Of a stretch of DNA of 64,000 nucleotides, positions 12,362-25,991 are shown piece after piece. How positions within the stretch are numbered: position 1 is the stretch's first letter; each line of letters opens with the position of its first letter. The position numbers and the translations under genes are program-made. Source of the DNA: Thozetella sp. PMI_491 (lineage: Eukaryota > Ascomycota > Sordariomycetes > Chaetosphaeriales > Chaetosphaeriaceae); the NCBI GenBank assembly GCA_021432635.1, contig MU270044.1, forward strand, positions 501,455-565,454, written 5' to 3'. Under the pieces are notes generated by a model. The model saw nothing but the letters and a program-made list of their open reading frames with translations, was not told the origin of the DNA and did not search any database.

Positions 12362-15285
12362 ATGCCTAGATTCCCGGTAGGATTTGGTAGGCGGAGGTCG
12401 ACCGTCGATAATCCCGAGAATGCCCCCCTAGCCGAGCCCTCGTTCCGCGTACTGGAGCGTGTCGAAGTCAACCCCGGGAAATCGTTCGATGGAGGCGCCC
12501 GTCTGGCTGCGAGGTCGCACCTGGCCAAGCCCAGCATTTCTTCGGAACTGAATGTCGACGACAACATCTTTGCGGACCTCAAGACGAACCGGTAGGTCTA
12601 GCTTAGCCTTTTTGTATCCCACTCATTCCACCCAAGCGACCTGCCTGGTCTTCGTCAACGTGGTCCTCCACGTGGATGGAATGTGTTGTTCCCGCTCCAA
12701 TTCCACCTATCTCCCTTGCTTGATGGCAACTTGGCTAATCCAGCTCTTCCAGGGGCAGTGGGTCGTCCAACACGACCAAGGCGACATCCGACAATTCGTC
12801 TCGTCACAGCAACGCCTCCACCACCCCGTCCTCTGCCGACTCGGGTGCTCATGAAGAATGGAGAAATAATGCGAATAGGAAAGCCATTCCCGACATCCCC
12901 GTGCCCCCTGTTCCTAAGTCCTCCTCTGGATTCCTCAAGGCGGCTGGAAGATCCTTCTCATTTGGTGGTCAGAGGAAGCACCTACCTCCCATACCTGTGG
13001 CAGAGGAGTCTCAGCCGCCGATGCCGCCCTCGCCAGAACTGCCACGGCCACCCCAATTCTCTGGCCGAGCTAGAGCTACCACCAGCTCCACGGACACGAC
13101 AATCACACCGCCAAAGGTGGACTCGGACTTCAATCTGGATCTCGGGGGAGACTTCAGCAAGATGCTCCTCGGCTATGACAAGCGGGCGAGCATGATGACC
13201 CTCAAGGAGGAGCAGGACAACCGCCTGGCACCAGGCCCTCGCTCTCTGACGGCCAATCGTCTCAACCAACCGGCCCCCATTGCCATTGACAAGACCACCA
13301 GAATCGAAGCGTCTCCTCTATCCTGGAACAGTCATAATTCTAACGATCAGCTCCTATCCTCCAGCCCTACCGTTCGCTCACCCACCAATGGGATGGTCCC
13401 GCCCCCCGTCCCACGGCATGCCTCACCGCTAGCTGGCAAGCGGCCTGGTACCTCGCCAGAGCCGTCAAGAAGCCAGGGACTGGGGCGGCAACCGTCGTAT
13501 GGAGATGCCGAGGACGAAGAGGCGAGGTTACTAAAGGACTCGCTGTCTGCAGTAAACAAATTCATGTCGAGCAGTAGCGGGAACGGGAGTGGGAACAGCT
13601 CGTCAAGATACAGGAGAGACGAGGACACGTTGGGCACGTCGAGACAGGCCTCCTGGGAGACACGGCCCGCCCGTTTCGACACCAAGGCTGATGATGAAGA
13701 GCTATTCGGGAACGGCGCCGTTCGGCCCAGGCTCGGGGGTCGCAATTTCGCATCTTCAAAGTCGAACACGCCGCAGAGCAACAAGGTCATGACTCCTGCC
13801 GAGTTCGAGAGATACCGAACCGACAAGGAGCGACGGGACCGAGAGCCGCTGTCAGACCATGACCAGGCGAATGATGACGACGAGGAGGACAACTATGAGG
13901 ATGACGAAGACGATCTCGAAAAGGCGAGACAGCAGACCAAGCAGAGGCAGAAACAGGAGGCCCATATGGCCGTGTACCGGCAGCAGATGATGAAGGTAAC
14001 GGGAGAGTCTGGCAACGCGCCGGTATCTCGTCCTACCATCTCCATGTCGTTCAGCACGCCTAACTTGGGCAATATTGGACTGAGTGCCCCTGGCGGGGCC
14101 AACCTCAGCGGCGGCCCCAGTCCGCCGGACAACTCAGACGAGGACGAGGAAGTGCCGCTCGCCATCCTTGCCGCCCACGGGTTTCCGAACAAGAACCGGC
14201 CTCCAACACGCCTCAACAACATGATGTCGAACCCTAACCTGCGGGCTTCGCAACAGCCGAGCTACCAGCGGCCGGGCTCTGCCGCTGGTGAAGCATCGGG
14301 GAACAATGGTGGCCGCCTGCCGGCATTCGCGCGAAACCTACCCCAGGACCCCTTTCTAGGCGCCGGGTTGATCCACAACACGGTCAGGGAAAGCTTTGCC
14401 CTCGGCGGAGGATCTCCTGCGCCAGGACAGCCTCTCCCCCCGGGCGGCTTGGTGGGAGTGATTGCCAACGAGGAGCGGTCCCGCGCCATGAGACGAGGAA
14501 GTCCGCACATCGAGAACCACCCCATTCCCCCGCCCGGCGGTGCTCCATTTGATCCCATTGGCGGCATCCCGCAGGGTATGATGTATCAGAACAGATCGAC
14601 GACCCCTGTGCTCACCCCAGGGGATCAGGCCCAGATTCAAATGACGCAGCAGATGCAGCAATTCATGCAGATGCAGATGCAGTTTATGCAAATGATGGCT
14701 CAGAACGGCCAGCCGATGCCGCCGTCGATGGGTGCTGGGCTTCCTATGGGTGGCATGATGCCAGGAATGGGCGGTATGGTAGGCAATCCGGACATGATGC
14801 GCCACTCTTTCGTGGGCCAGGAGTCCATGTTGGATCTGCCACGGGGCGACGCCCATATGCGCACCATGAGCATGGTCCAGCCCAGCTCAGCGTCGTGGAT
14901 TCAGCCCCCCGGGCCGCCTAACCCGGGCTACGCTTCGTCCATCCGCGCACCATCTATCCGGCTGCAGGGTGGCTACGCGCCTTCGATCGCCCCATCGGAG
15001 CGCAGTAACATTGGTCTTCCCGGGCGATATCGTCCTGTCTCTCATGTCCCTCCGCCCCAGCCTATGACCCACCTCCGACAAAGCTCGACCATGTCCGGAG
15101 CGCTCGGAGCATGGTCTGACAACAAGCAGGCCTCTAGGCTGTCCGTCGCAAAGTCGGGTAGCAACTCGGATGACGAGGATGACGACAAAGGCTGGGAGGC
15201 GATGAAGGCGAAGCGTGAGAAGAAAAGGTCACTGTGGAAGTCCAAGAAGGATCTAGGCAGTGACATCGGCGCTCTTATCAGCTAG
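12362..15285 (+). CDS. Large disordered conserved fungal protein, Met/Gln-rich
   Basis: Function unknown. Two exons, 12362-12591 and 12753-15285, are joined over a 161-bp intron with a GGCTAATC branch site, giving 920 residues. The N-terminus MPRFPVGFGRRRS resembles conserved ascomycete hypothetical proteins. Most of the chain is low complexity: a proline-rich stretch (PPIPVAEESQPPMPPSPELP), an acidic block near 13880-13920, and charged segments rich in RDKE. A Met/Gln-rich tract lies at about residues 705-770 (nt 14636-14800). Then comes a repeated APSI motif ending GLPGRYRPVS, and a basic C-terminus KREKKRSLWKSKKDL. There are no transmembrane segments or enzyme motifs. It could be a scaffold or RNP-granule protein, but that is inference from composition only. 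An in-frame Met at 12227 was rejected as start because the conserved-looking N-terminus begins at 12362. Confidence 0.85.
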
Positions 15286-15726
15286 AGAGCCAGATGGGGT
15301 GGTCAGTTGGAGGTCTAATGTGCGCGCGAAAGTTTGGGAAGAGGATGACCGCCACCTTGCTTTGCTGAACAATTTGTTTGCTCGGAGCATGGGATTGGAA
15401 ATTTTCCACGTTGTATAGCCCAGAAAGGTGCCTCTGTTCAGCTTTTTGTTATAAACGGCGTCCATGGCACAGGAAAGACTGGTGGGCAGCAGAGGGGGGC
15501 CTTTATCTCTTGGTTACTTGACACGATTCACGATAGACATATCGCCTACATGCAATAATAGTGTAATCTTTGAGGAGACCAACTCTACCTGCCTTCTGAG
15601 CCCCACGCCCTCGAAAGTGCGTCGTCCTTTACTTATTTATTTTGTCTATAGCCTTGTCGATCGCTGCCTGTCGACCTCATATTCCTCCACAGGATGGTGA
15701 AATTTCCACGTTTCCGACAGCCATTC
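15286..15726. other. Convergent intergenic region
   Basis: 3' flanks of the 12,362 gene and lumazine synthase. No coding signal is seen. Confidence 0.6.
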
Positions 15727-16403
<677 letters not shown>

Positions 16404-16974
16404 TGCGGCGGTTCAGCGGACTACTCCTTCTAATGGGATGCAGGTTTTTAACACTCAGGTTCGACGTTGAGAAGGAGAGGAGGGGCAGCCGGAAAGCTTC
16501 CCTTTCGGAGGAGTGGGGCGTGCAGAGCGGGGCGGCTGTGACGACACATGCACCAAAAACGAGAGTGGGGCATCTGCTTATTCATCGCAGCCAACTCGTG
16601 CGTGGGCGTGAGCTGCTTGTTAGTCACCACAGTAACACGAAAAAGGGGCAACAGCGCTCTCCGAGGATTCCTTCCTTGATAGGAGAGAGCGAGGAGAGCA
16701 CCGCAAGGCAACAGCTAGTAATGCCTAGATACTCTCACATAATAATAGAGACTAAATTCTCGACATGAAATAGAAATGTAACTTAGGAGCATTCGTCAAC
16801 ACAAGCCCATTGCGCAAGAGTGAATCGTGGCAGCTGTAGCCTCTAAGCCTAAGGCTACTGCAGTCTGTCTCGCTTGTACACGCTCACACATGCAGTGACA
16901 GCCCTGCTGCGGATATTTTATCGCTCTTCCGAAGCCTCCTTCGTTTGGCCTGCGCACGACTGCCGCCCTTCATC
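16404..16974. promoter_or_regulatory. Divergent promoter region, RIB4 / MutL homologue
   Basis: A 571-bp region between two divergently transcribed starts (16403 minus, 16975 plus). An AT-richer stretch lies near 16720-16800. No specific binding site is identified. The two genes have no obvious functional link. Confidence 0.5.
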
Positions 16975-19654
16975 ATGCCAATTGCTGCCCTCTCCGAGTC
17001 GACCCTTCGCAAGTTGGAGTCAACAGTGAGCATCGCATCACCTGTGGCGGTAGTGAAAGAGCTTGTGGATAATTGCATTGATGCCGGGGCAACCGTGATT
17101 GAGATTCTAGTCTCTAAGAATGCTCTGGACAAGATCCAGGTCAGAGATAACGGTGGCGGGATCCACCCGGCCGACCTAGACGCCGTCGGGCGGCGAGGCC
17201 ATACCAACAAAATCAAGGACTTTGACGAAGTAAGGACTCTGGGGGGCTCCAGTCTCGGATTCCGCGGTATGGCACTGGCTAGCATAGGTGATATAGCCGA
17301 GATTTCTCTCACTACGAGGGTAGCTGGGGAACCGGTAGCAACGATGGTAACACTGATATCGAGAGAAGGGGCCGAAAAGCGCCAGCACACATCAGGTTTG
17401 TGTTCCTTGGATTCACTTTCCCTTCGTCCACGACATATTGTCCCAGCCACCGTCTCATGCTTACGGGTGGAAGGTCCCATGGGAACAACTGTTAACGTCG
17501 GTGGGCTATTCTCTAAAACCCCCGTCCGGAGACGACTGTTCGAGAAGGAAGCAGGGAAGTCTCTCGCCAATATTCGAACGCTCGTGCAGTCTTACGCCCT
17601 TGCTCGACGGAATATCAGGTTGTCCTTCAAGGTCTCAAAGAATGCAAAGATGTCTTGGCAATATGCCTCCAAGCGAGAAACCGATCTACGAGAAGCAGTA
17701 CTCCTGGTCTTCGGGTCTTCACTGGTGTCTCAGTGCATTATTTCTCACTTTCCTAGGACCGAAAACCAGGGTGAGGGACATGACGGGACTATCCTTGGTG
17801 CTAGGAGACGCTTCCATGGCCAGCATATCTTCGAGTTTGAAGCTTGCATTCCCAAGATAGATGCTAACTCCAGTATCATCTCCAAGGGATGCTTCGTTTC
17901 GATCGACTCACGCCCAGTGTCATCATCTCGGGGAACCACGAAAAAGCTAATGGGCTTGTTCAGGGCACACTTCAACAGAGTGGCTAGGACTAGTGACTGT
18001 TCAGAGGCAGCAAGGAATCCTTTCATCTCGTTGAATATAATATGCCCACCCGGTAGCTACGACGTGAATATCGAGCCTTCTAAGGACGATGTCTGTTTCG
18101 CGAGGGAACAAGACTTGGTCTCTCAATTTGAGAGCTTCCTGCACCAAGGCTACCCTCCGGCGACATTAACTCAGCAAATCCCCGAGGCTGGGGCGAACCT
18201 GCAACCTGTGAGTTCATAGGCGCGGAAAATTTATGGAAGATGCTGATGCGCATGTGTGCCAGCCGTCAGGAATCCACCAGCTCCTTGGGGCGTCTGAGCC
18301 TAGGGGGCTCACAGCCAGGGAATCTGATGCGAAGAGTTCCTCACAGCACGAAGGACTTCAAGAGCATCTCCTGCAAGCGCAGGTGTCAGTCGCCCAGATA
18401 TCAAGGCAGCCTCAACCCAAAGGAGTGGATGTATCCAATGATGTGGGCTATACAGTTGCCTCTCAACACCAACCCAATTGTACTCCGGACAGTTCCAGTG
18501 CCCGGGGGGTTATAGGGGTCGAAAAACTACTAAGTGTCATCGCCTCTACCCCGATACGGCCGATGACTTTTTGTTTAACGGATAAGATTATGACACAGGA
18601 CATTTATCAATCCGAGAATCCAAGGAGTGGTTACTCGATGTGCTTGCCACAGCAGCGCCAGCACACGGATCGCAATCCCGGCGGAGGATATGGCTGCCGT
18701 GACAAGAATTTTCGTAGCCACGATACGAGGGTGGCGAATGCTGCTTATGAGCAACGGAATATGCACCCTGCAGCGGCGTCAACTTATCCCTACGACCCGA
18801 GGGACCTAGCGCACATAGAAAGTGCGCGAGATGTGCATCTCACTGAATCTATGCATTGCCAAATCGACTCTGACTTCGTACTGGCCAATGACCTTGGACT
18901 CAAAAGCCCGCCTGCCTCATCCGACGCCGCTAATCAGGAGCAGTATGGCGTACTTGACTCACAGAGGCTACGCAGAAGCCGAGAGACGAAGCCATCACCT
19001 GATACCCCTAGAAAGGGAATGACAGGACACGCGGTGCCAGGAGGTGAAGAGAATGCCGGAAGACAGTCTCCTGGGTTGCCCACCATGGCAAAGGGGGATG
19101 AGGCCACAAAAAGCCCGACGTCAGCGCAAGCATACCCTCGTACATTAGGGGGAGTGCACCAAGGGCGCCTTGCAACTGGACATGGAAAACGGCGGGAGCC
19201 GTCGTCACTCAACGAAGAGGCCGAGAAGTTAGACGGCCAGCTGCACCAGACCTTAGACAATCTACGGGGGCTGCACTCACAGCCACAGGTCTATCGTGTC
19301 CTACCCCTAGAAAATGCATGTCTAGGAAAGAGCCTCCCTTCTGCAACAACAAAACACCCTGCTCACCCTGTCATCGTGGCTAAACCACAGGAACGGCCCC
19401 AGCGTCGCAGGAGTGTTCTGCTGCCTCTTGAAATCACACCAGAGGGGCAAGAAACCCAAAATATCATGTTCACGGTTACACTCCAACTCGAAGAGCTGAT
19501 CGATTCCCTATGGGTCATGCATCAATACGATCGGTTTGTCAGCGACGGCCAGTTAGTGGCTGGTCTCGACAGGAGCGCCGGACCTGTCGCCACTCCTTCC
19601 CTTGAGCACCTCGAGCATCGGGTTAGGAGTTTGATATCGCACTCAGGAAATTAG
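16975..19654 (+). CDS. MutL-family mismatch repair protein, Mlh2-like (human PMS1 group)
   Basis: GHKL-ATPase MutL homologue, expected to pair with Mlh1 as an accessory mismatch-repair or recombination factor. ATG at 16975 opens MPIAALSESTLRKLES. Motif I is VVKELVDNCIDAGAT with the catalytic Glu and Mg-binding Asn; motif II is VRDNGGGI; motif III reads LGFRGMALAS where GFRGEALAS is usual. A transducer domain follows, with GTTVNV, LFSKTPVRR and VNIEPSKDDV. Two introns are inferred: 17396-17446 (51 bp, in frame and without a stop) and 18208-18262 (55 bp), giving about 857 residues. After about residue 410 the chain is disordered, and I see no DQHAxxE endonuclease motif, which fits Mlh2 rather than Pms1 or Mlh3. 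The C-terminal helix near 19480-19560 may be the remaining dimerisation region. Confidence 0.85.
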
Positions 19655-22511
19655 AATGGCCCCCCATTCCAGGTGTTGTACCACGTGTAAATCGCCGAGG
19701 CTAACATGCCATAATAGGCACTGGGTGACGGAGTAGACACCTTTTGCTTCCACAAATCGTGAGGTACATCTTAGCTAGAGAGGAGCCGGGGTAAAATGCT
19801 GAACAACCAGACATGTATGTATGTACTGGAGACCTTGGAATGCTGGCCACCGGGTTGCTAGTCATGGACTGTAGATGCATGGCGCTCCTGCACTTTCAAC
19901 AAATGGATTGCAGCCCCCCAAACCTGCTGTACTTATCTTACCCTGAACTTTCTTTTCCCTCTCCCAATCTCGGCAGCGTGGATAATTGAGACCTTCCTAG
20001 GTTTAAGCAAGCTCTGGCGTCCTGGGAGGGGCAACGGGAGGATCGACGAAGTGCTAGGTTACGGCGATCTCGATCCTGGCGTCCCATTGTTCGGATTCTG
20101 GCATAATTAATGGACGGACGGGTTTGCCAGGGACCCGGTACTCGCGCCTCAGCGCATCATAGGATCTGCGCGGGGCAGGACGCCAAGCAGGTACACGGGC
20201 GGTAGACTGGCACGCCCACGCCAAAAACAAAAAACGATTATACGCGGTACTGTGCTGGGTAGGCAAGTGGGTTATCTTTTTTTGATGCCTGGGTGACTTG
20301 CTCGGGAGCAGGTATGGATTGTCGTACACTACGTAGTAGGTGGGTTGGGTAGCTTGGGCATTTGGTCGTAATGCAACGGAAATGTATTCCGCAAGACGAG
20401 TATGCGGAAGATCGGCGGCTGTGTCCTTGGCTGTACCACTTCTCGAGCATGAAACTTGTGGATGGGCCGAAATTGCATGGGATGGGGAGCAGAGCGGCGG
20501 CTCGTCAAACGGGGGGTGTTGCCCGCACGATTGGGCGGGGGACCTAGTCTTCCCCGCAGGAACCAATGCCGGGCGACTGGACACCGGACGGGCGACCTCT
20601 GACTCTTTCACGGCTCGTATTTGATCGCGGCAGCGGCCGATCCTTTATCAAACCCCCCCTCTCCTGGAGCGGCATGGGGCTGGCGCGGCTGGTGCTGATC
20701 TAAGAGGGAGGACGCTCCCGAAATTGGAAGCCTGCGGAAATGCGTGCAAGAAACAAAATCCTTAGAAGGACCCATCCAAGCCATCCAGCCATCCCGTCGA
20801 GAAGCATGTCGCCCGAATGGCCCTCGCAATGGGGGAGCCGATGACGTTCTATACTAGTTCAAATATCTCTTTTTGGCTTCTTGCCTCCCAAGACGTCCCG
20901 GGGCCCCTGCCACTTGCTTTTAAGGTATCCTGATTGTTGGAGCCCCAAAGGCTGCTGTGGCCCCCCTCCCATTCCCCCCCTGGCCAAGCGCCACTTTGCA
21001 CTAGTCTAAAACTAGGCGGTTCTCAAAATAGCGGCCACTCAGGGGTTGTGATGGGCGATGGTAGCACGTTTCCAGCACCAGCTGGAGACAGGGCCTATGT
21101 GTATGTGTAGATGGAAGACGTCCTGGATGGAAGCTTCTAAGGTGGAGTGCAGTCGTGCGAGAGAAAGAAGGTATAGAATCCTCATTAAGGTAGCGCGGAG
21201 TACATGGGTGTGGTCCAGATCGCTGCGTGTTCTGCTCGCGCGGGGGCAGGATCGCGAGCGCACCACCTACCTCGTCGTCGGGGAAGGGGATCGCCTGCGA
21301 AAAGAGACCAGGGAACGCCGGCGGTTCTGTTCCCGTCGCCCCAGTAATTATGTACACCATCCAGAACGCTCTTCTCCTCTCCCAAGTAGCAGTCCCGGAC
21401 GGCGTGACCGCCACGAAAACCAGAACAGCTGTCCAAGAAGCTGGACATGTAATTAGCAGGCGCATTCTACACAGTACCCCGACTACAAGTCGTCCGGCAC
21501 AGGCCAATCACATGTGAAGGAGACAGCTTCTCTCATTCTTCTCCCCGTCTCCATCGGCCTCCTTCTCCCCTGCTCCCCCGCCTGGCAATTTTCGATGTCT
21601 GTACGGAAAAACAGACGTGTGCTACGTAGGGCCTGCAAGCTATGTATGGTACGGCAGTCACCACCGGGCGGATAGGGGCTTCCAATTCGACGGCTGAGGC
21701 CTAGCGAAGATGCACTCCTTCTTTTTTTACGAGGGCCCCGACTTGCTGCGCGCCCCCAGCGTCCCAGAGTTCGCACCAAGCCACACGTCATAAGCTAACA
21801 TAGAGCGCTCCGACTGGTTGGCCCCGTTTCATGGAACCCCCGCTAGCACCGCCTTCCTTCCGGGCCAGGGTTAAGCGTGCCACTCTCATCGAACCTTCAG
21901 CGACGGCTCGGTTTGCCGGGTGTAATTCTAAGAACCTGAACTTTTTCTCCTCCGCCAGCCCCCCCTACCTTAGTTACTAGCCTCCCCATCCGCCAGCTCG
22001 TGTTCAGACTCCCCCCCAAACCAACCCGCTGGATCGGCAGCGAATGGGCTGTTGAAAGCATCGCCGACACGCTCGCTGTGCATCCTATACGCTGTTGTTT
22101 TTCGTTGCCATATGCGCCGCTTTTCTCATTCAAAATGCGCGGCGTGTAGATTGATGCAGGAGCGCTAGTTGTACGCCCCCGTCGATCATTTTCGCTGTTC
22201 AGCTAGTCCCGAGCGATTCACCTCGACCGACTGCCTTTTTTTTTGCAGGAGTCACGCCGGCCACCATGCCCGCCGCCGACGAGCCCTACGAGGTCCTGTC
22301 CGCTACCTTCTCCGAGTCTACCGCCTCCCGGCAACCCCTCGACCGCAGTTGTCGGCCTCAGAATGCGAGTGGTGAGCAGCAACAACCGACAGCGGCAATC
22401 GCCTATCTTGGACGCGTCCCGGTCAGCCCAGCGATGGATCCTTCCCGCCCACCACCGAAGTCTGCCGACCGCCGCCAACGTGGCCACGATGCTCGCACTA
22501 GATGCCGCCAA
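19655..22511. other. Intergenic region and TRP-gene leader
   Basis: About 2.9 kb without a convincing gene. A 185-codon minus-strand frame at 20054-20611 has no recognisable domain. From about 21890 the + strand turns pyrimidine-rich. A strong polypyrimidine tract followed by GCAG at about 22233-22249 looks like the acceptor of a 5' UTR intron, just upstream of an ATG at 22266 in a good initiation context. Confidence 0.5.
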
Positions 22512-25500
22512 ATGAAGTCGCCGTCGTTAAATTCCCGAAACGAGACCCGTGCTTTTTACCGAGCAGCCAAAAGCTGGCGCTGGGCTTACACCATGACTTG
22601 GATGCTCCTCGGCAGCCTCCTCCCTCACTCTGCCTTGGCCGCCTCCGTCGCATTCGAGAACTGTCTGCTCGACTCGTACATCAACTACCAGCCTCTGCCG
22701 CTCCAGTGGGTTCCGGAGCATGTCGATGCCTTCTTTGACACCGAGGACCCCAAGCATACCCTCCGAGTAATCATGTACGGAAATGTGACTGGCAGCACGA
22801 CCAACCTGACGTTGCCATCGTGGGACAGCCCCGACTGGACCGATAACTCCAAGACTGCCGGCAAGATTATTGACCAGCCGGACCCGAACGCAGGGAGGAC
22901 CACATTGCATAGCAAAATCAACGTCCTCTCGTACGAACCTTGGAACGAGACGAAGGCCTTCTGTAACGAGACGATGGTACAAGGCTTCGCCTGCCCCATC
23001 TCTCCAGTCTTCAACAGGACAGCGGCGTAAGTGATGGTGTATTCTACGTGGCTGCGTCGTGGACGCTTCGCCATTGCTAACCTTGCCATCCGCAATAGAA
23101 CTGGTAACTATACTCACCTTCCGGCCGTCTCACTCACCAACGACTTCTATTCGTCCTATGCCTTCTCCTCCTTCTCGGCCACCTTCATAATCATCAACGG
23201 CGGCTCGGATAGGACGACCATCGGCTGCGTCTCGGCCACTGTGACGCCAGATCTGGGGGACCTGGCCTGGACGCTAAAGTTTTTGCCCATGGTCGTGCTC
23301 TTGTTTGTCGGCTTTGCGACCGTCTTCGCCGCAATCCTGAGTCCTTGGGGCACGTCCGATATATTCAACTGGAGCTCCAACTACGGCCGTGACGCCGATC
23401 TGCTTCGCCTAGTGACGCCGGGATTCGGCGACTGCCTTCAGTATATCCAGTTCATCGTACTCACTGGAGGACTGAGCTTGAATTACCCCGGCTTCTACCA
23501 ACCTATTGTCAGTCAAGCATCCTGGTCAACCCTCATGTTCAACGAAAGCTTCGTGAGCCACGCGGAGGGCAAGCCAAGCTTGCAGGATGGTGTCTACGTC
23601 ACGGATGGCTTCTACGGGCTGCAGCGACTAGCCCGGCTGGTAGGTATGAGTCAGCCGGAGGACATCTGGGCTGGCATGATGGTCTGGGTTCTTGTCATTA
23701 TCGGGGCCATGTTTGTCCTGGTCCAGGTGGCCTTCGGTGTGCAGTGGGCATACCGCTCTCTGACGAGGAATCCCGAGGAAGATCTCCGGGCCAAGAACAT
23801 CCCTTTCACTATCGGCAACGTTGTCAGGATCGTCCAGGGATACTTCCTTCTCCCCGTCGTCTCTCTTTCGACGTTTCAGCTCGTCGTAGCCAGCACATCC
23901 CCGCCCTATACGGTGGCGTTCGCCTCCCTGACACTTCTCCTGGTACTCGGGTTCGCTGCTTGGCTTCTCCGCCTCATCGTCATGACTAAGCCTAGGTCGT
24001 TCCTGTTTGATGATCTATCGACCGTCCTCCTGTACGGGCCGCTATACAACACATATTCAGACGAAGCGGCAGCCTATGCTCTGGTGCCGCTCTTCTGCAC
24101 GATCCTGCGGGGCGTCGCCATTGGAGCCGTCCAACCAGTCGGGGTCGCGCAGGTTGTACTGCTTGCCATCCCCGAAATCATTCAGATTCTAACCCTTAAT
24201 GCATTTCGGCCCTTTCACTCGGCCACCTCGATGAACGCTTACCACATCCTTTTCTCGATCCTTCGCCTCATCACTGTTCTGATGATGATTGCCTTCATAC
24301 CCTCGCTCGGGGTGACGGAGGGCCCGAAAGGTTGGATCGGTTACGCTATCTTAGTTGTGCATGCCGGTGTCCTGGTTCTCGGCTTCTTTCTCAACGCGTT
24401 GCAGACTATCATTGAGGTTGTCGCGAGGCTGCTGGGGGCTGGTGGCGATGACGTTCGCGGCCAGTCAAGAGGTGGCTTGTCCAAAATTTTTGGTATGCGC
24501 CAGCTCTCGAGACGTATGTCGAGGCGGGAGAACGGCCCTTCCAGGCAGAGCCAGCTCTCCAGCTCTGCAATGTTGGACGCCGATGAGACATCCAAATCTG
24601 GGTACATCATGCCAGGCGGCCGCGTCAGGAGCGAGTCGGCGGGGAGCATGGGCGTGCTCCTCCACCATCGGCACCGGAGCTCGTCGGCGCTGGATAACTT
24701 GAGCCTGGACGCGCCCGTTCGACACACGGATAGTGGAGCGAGCTCCTTCAGCCCCAATACACCGGGAGAAGCGAGCGTATTCTCCTTCCTGTCCTCCCCC
24801 AGCCACCAGGCAAGGATGCCTCCCAATGGCTTGTCGGTTCAGACTGCCGGTCCCTACTACCGGCCGCCAAGAGCGCGCCGCACCCCCGTGGATGCCTCTC
24901 CGTCCCAGGCTGATGTGGCATCCGGCTCCTGGACCACTGGAGAATGGCCCCAGAAACGCCTTAGCCAGACAGGGGGGACCCTAGGCGACCCGTCCGATCT
25001 CGAAGCAGAGATCCACAGAGGAGCCACGCCGGCGCCATACTCACAACCAGCTATCCCATTTGCCCCCAGAACCGACTATTCGACCCGCGAGGTAGACTTT
25101 TACTACGGCGTACGGGGTGAGAGGCTAAACTCGGATGCACCCGGTCGCAAACTGGGCACGGGTCCGGCCGACCCGACCGGCCCAATGGCCTCAGCAGCCG
25201 GCTGGTTCAGAAATATGCTCGGCGGCAAGACCAAGGAAAAGGGCAAGGGGTTCGAAGTCGTCCGTAGCGCACGCATGCCCCCCGCGATGCGGGCTCGCGG
25301 TGGTGAGATGGAGGATGAGGCGCCACCGGAAGGTATACCGGTTGCAATGGGAGTGCTGCGCAATGGACCCATCGAGTCGGACGATGAGGACGACGGCAGA
25401 AGGAGGGATCCTCGCACACGACACGGCATGTCCCACGAAACGGAGCTTCTCAGTCAGGACGGCACCCCCCAGGACCAGGACGACGACGCCGACGAAATAG

Positions 25501-25991
25501 ACATCCCTAGGATCTCGGATGTGCCGCCCATCCTTCCAAATGTGGATTCTGTTGGGAGCATCCGTCTACCCAGCCGCATTCAGTCAAGGGCCAGCCGGTA
25601 CACAAGCCGCAGCGATCGCGACCGGCCGGAGATCCCCGAGCTGCCCAGGAAGAGCTCCAAGCGCGCGCCGGAGCATTCCGAGAACCCGCTTGCTCATGCG
25701 ATGGCCTCTTCATCTCATGTATCTGGGGACCACGCGCGAACCTACCTAGCGCCCTCGGGCACGACATCGTCACGCTTGCCCTTCGAGAGGACACCGTCGC
25801 AAAGACGGCTCTCTGGCTCGTCCATGGGAGCCACAGAAGATTTCAGCCAGGTCGATTTGCAAGACACAAGCAGAGCGAGCGACGAACGGCCGACGAGCTA
25901 CGGTTATGTACAACAGGGAAACATCAGCCGGGTCGATCGCGACATTGACCTGCTCGGGAGCTCGGCCGAAGTAGTGGATCTGAGGCGATAA
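22512..25991 (+). CDS. TRP/Pkd2-like (ML-like plus TRP domain) membrane protein
   Basis: Fungal TRP-family polytopic membrane protein related to Pkd2 and the Flc proteins, proposed to act in Ca2+ homeostasis and cell-wall stress. Two exons, 22512-23026 and 23099-25991, are joined over a 72-bp intron. A hydrophobic signal segment (TMTWMLLGSLLPHSALA) precedes a luminal/extracellular ML-like domain with paired Cys and N-glycosylation sites (NETKAFCNETM, FNRTA). Then come several TM helices from about 23270 to 24440, including KFLPMVVLLFVGFATVFAAI and AGMMVWVLVIIGAMFVLVQV. The region between TM helices has TLNAFRPFHSATSMNAYH, typical of the family. The last 500 or so residues are a disordered cytosolic tail rich in Ser, Arg and acidic clusters. 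The start is uncertain: 22266 (in frame, good context, adds 82 residues), 22512 or 22593 are all possible. Confidence 0.88.

Noticed and set aside
20054-20611. 185-codon minus-strand open frame
   Set aside because: No domain, signal peptide or splice partner; its composition matches surrounding intergenic sequence and overlapping frames are also open.
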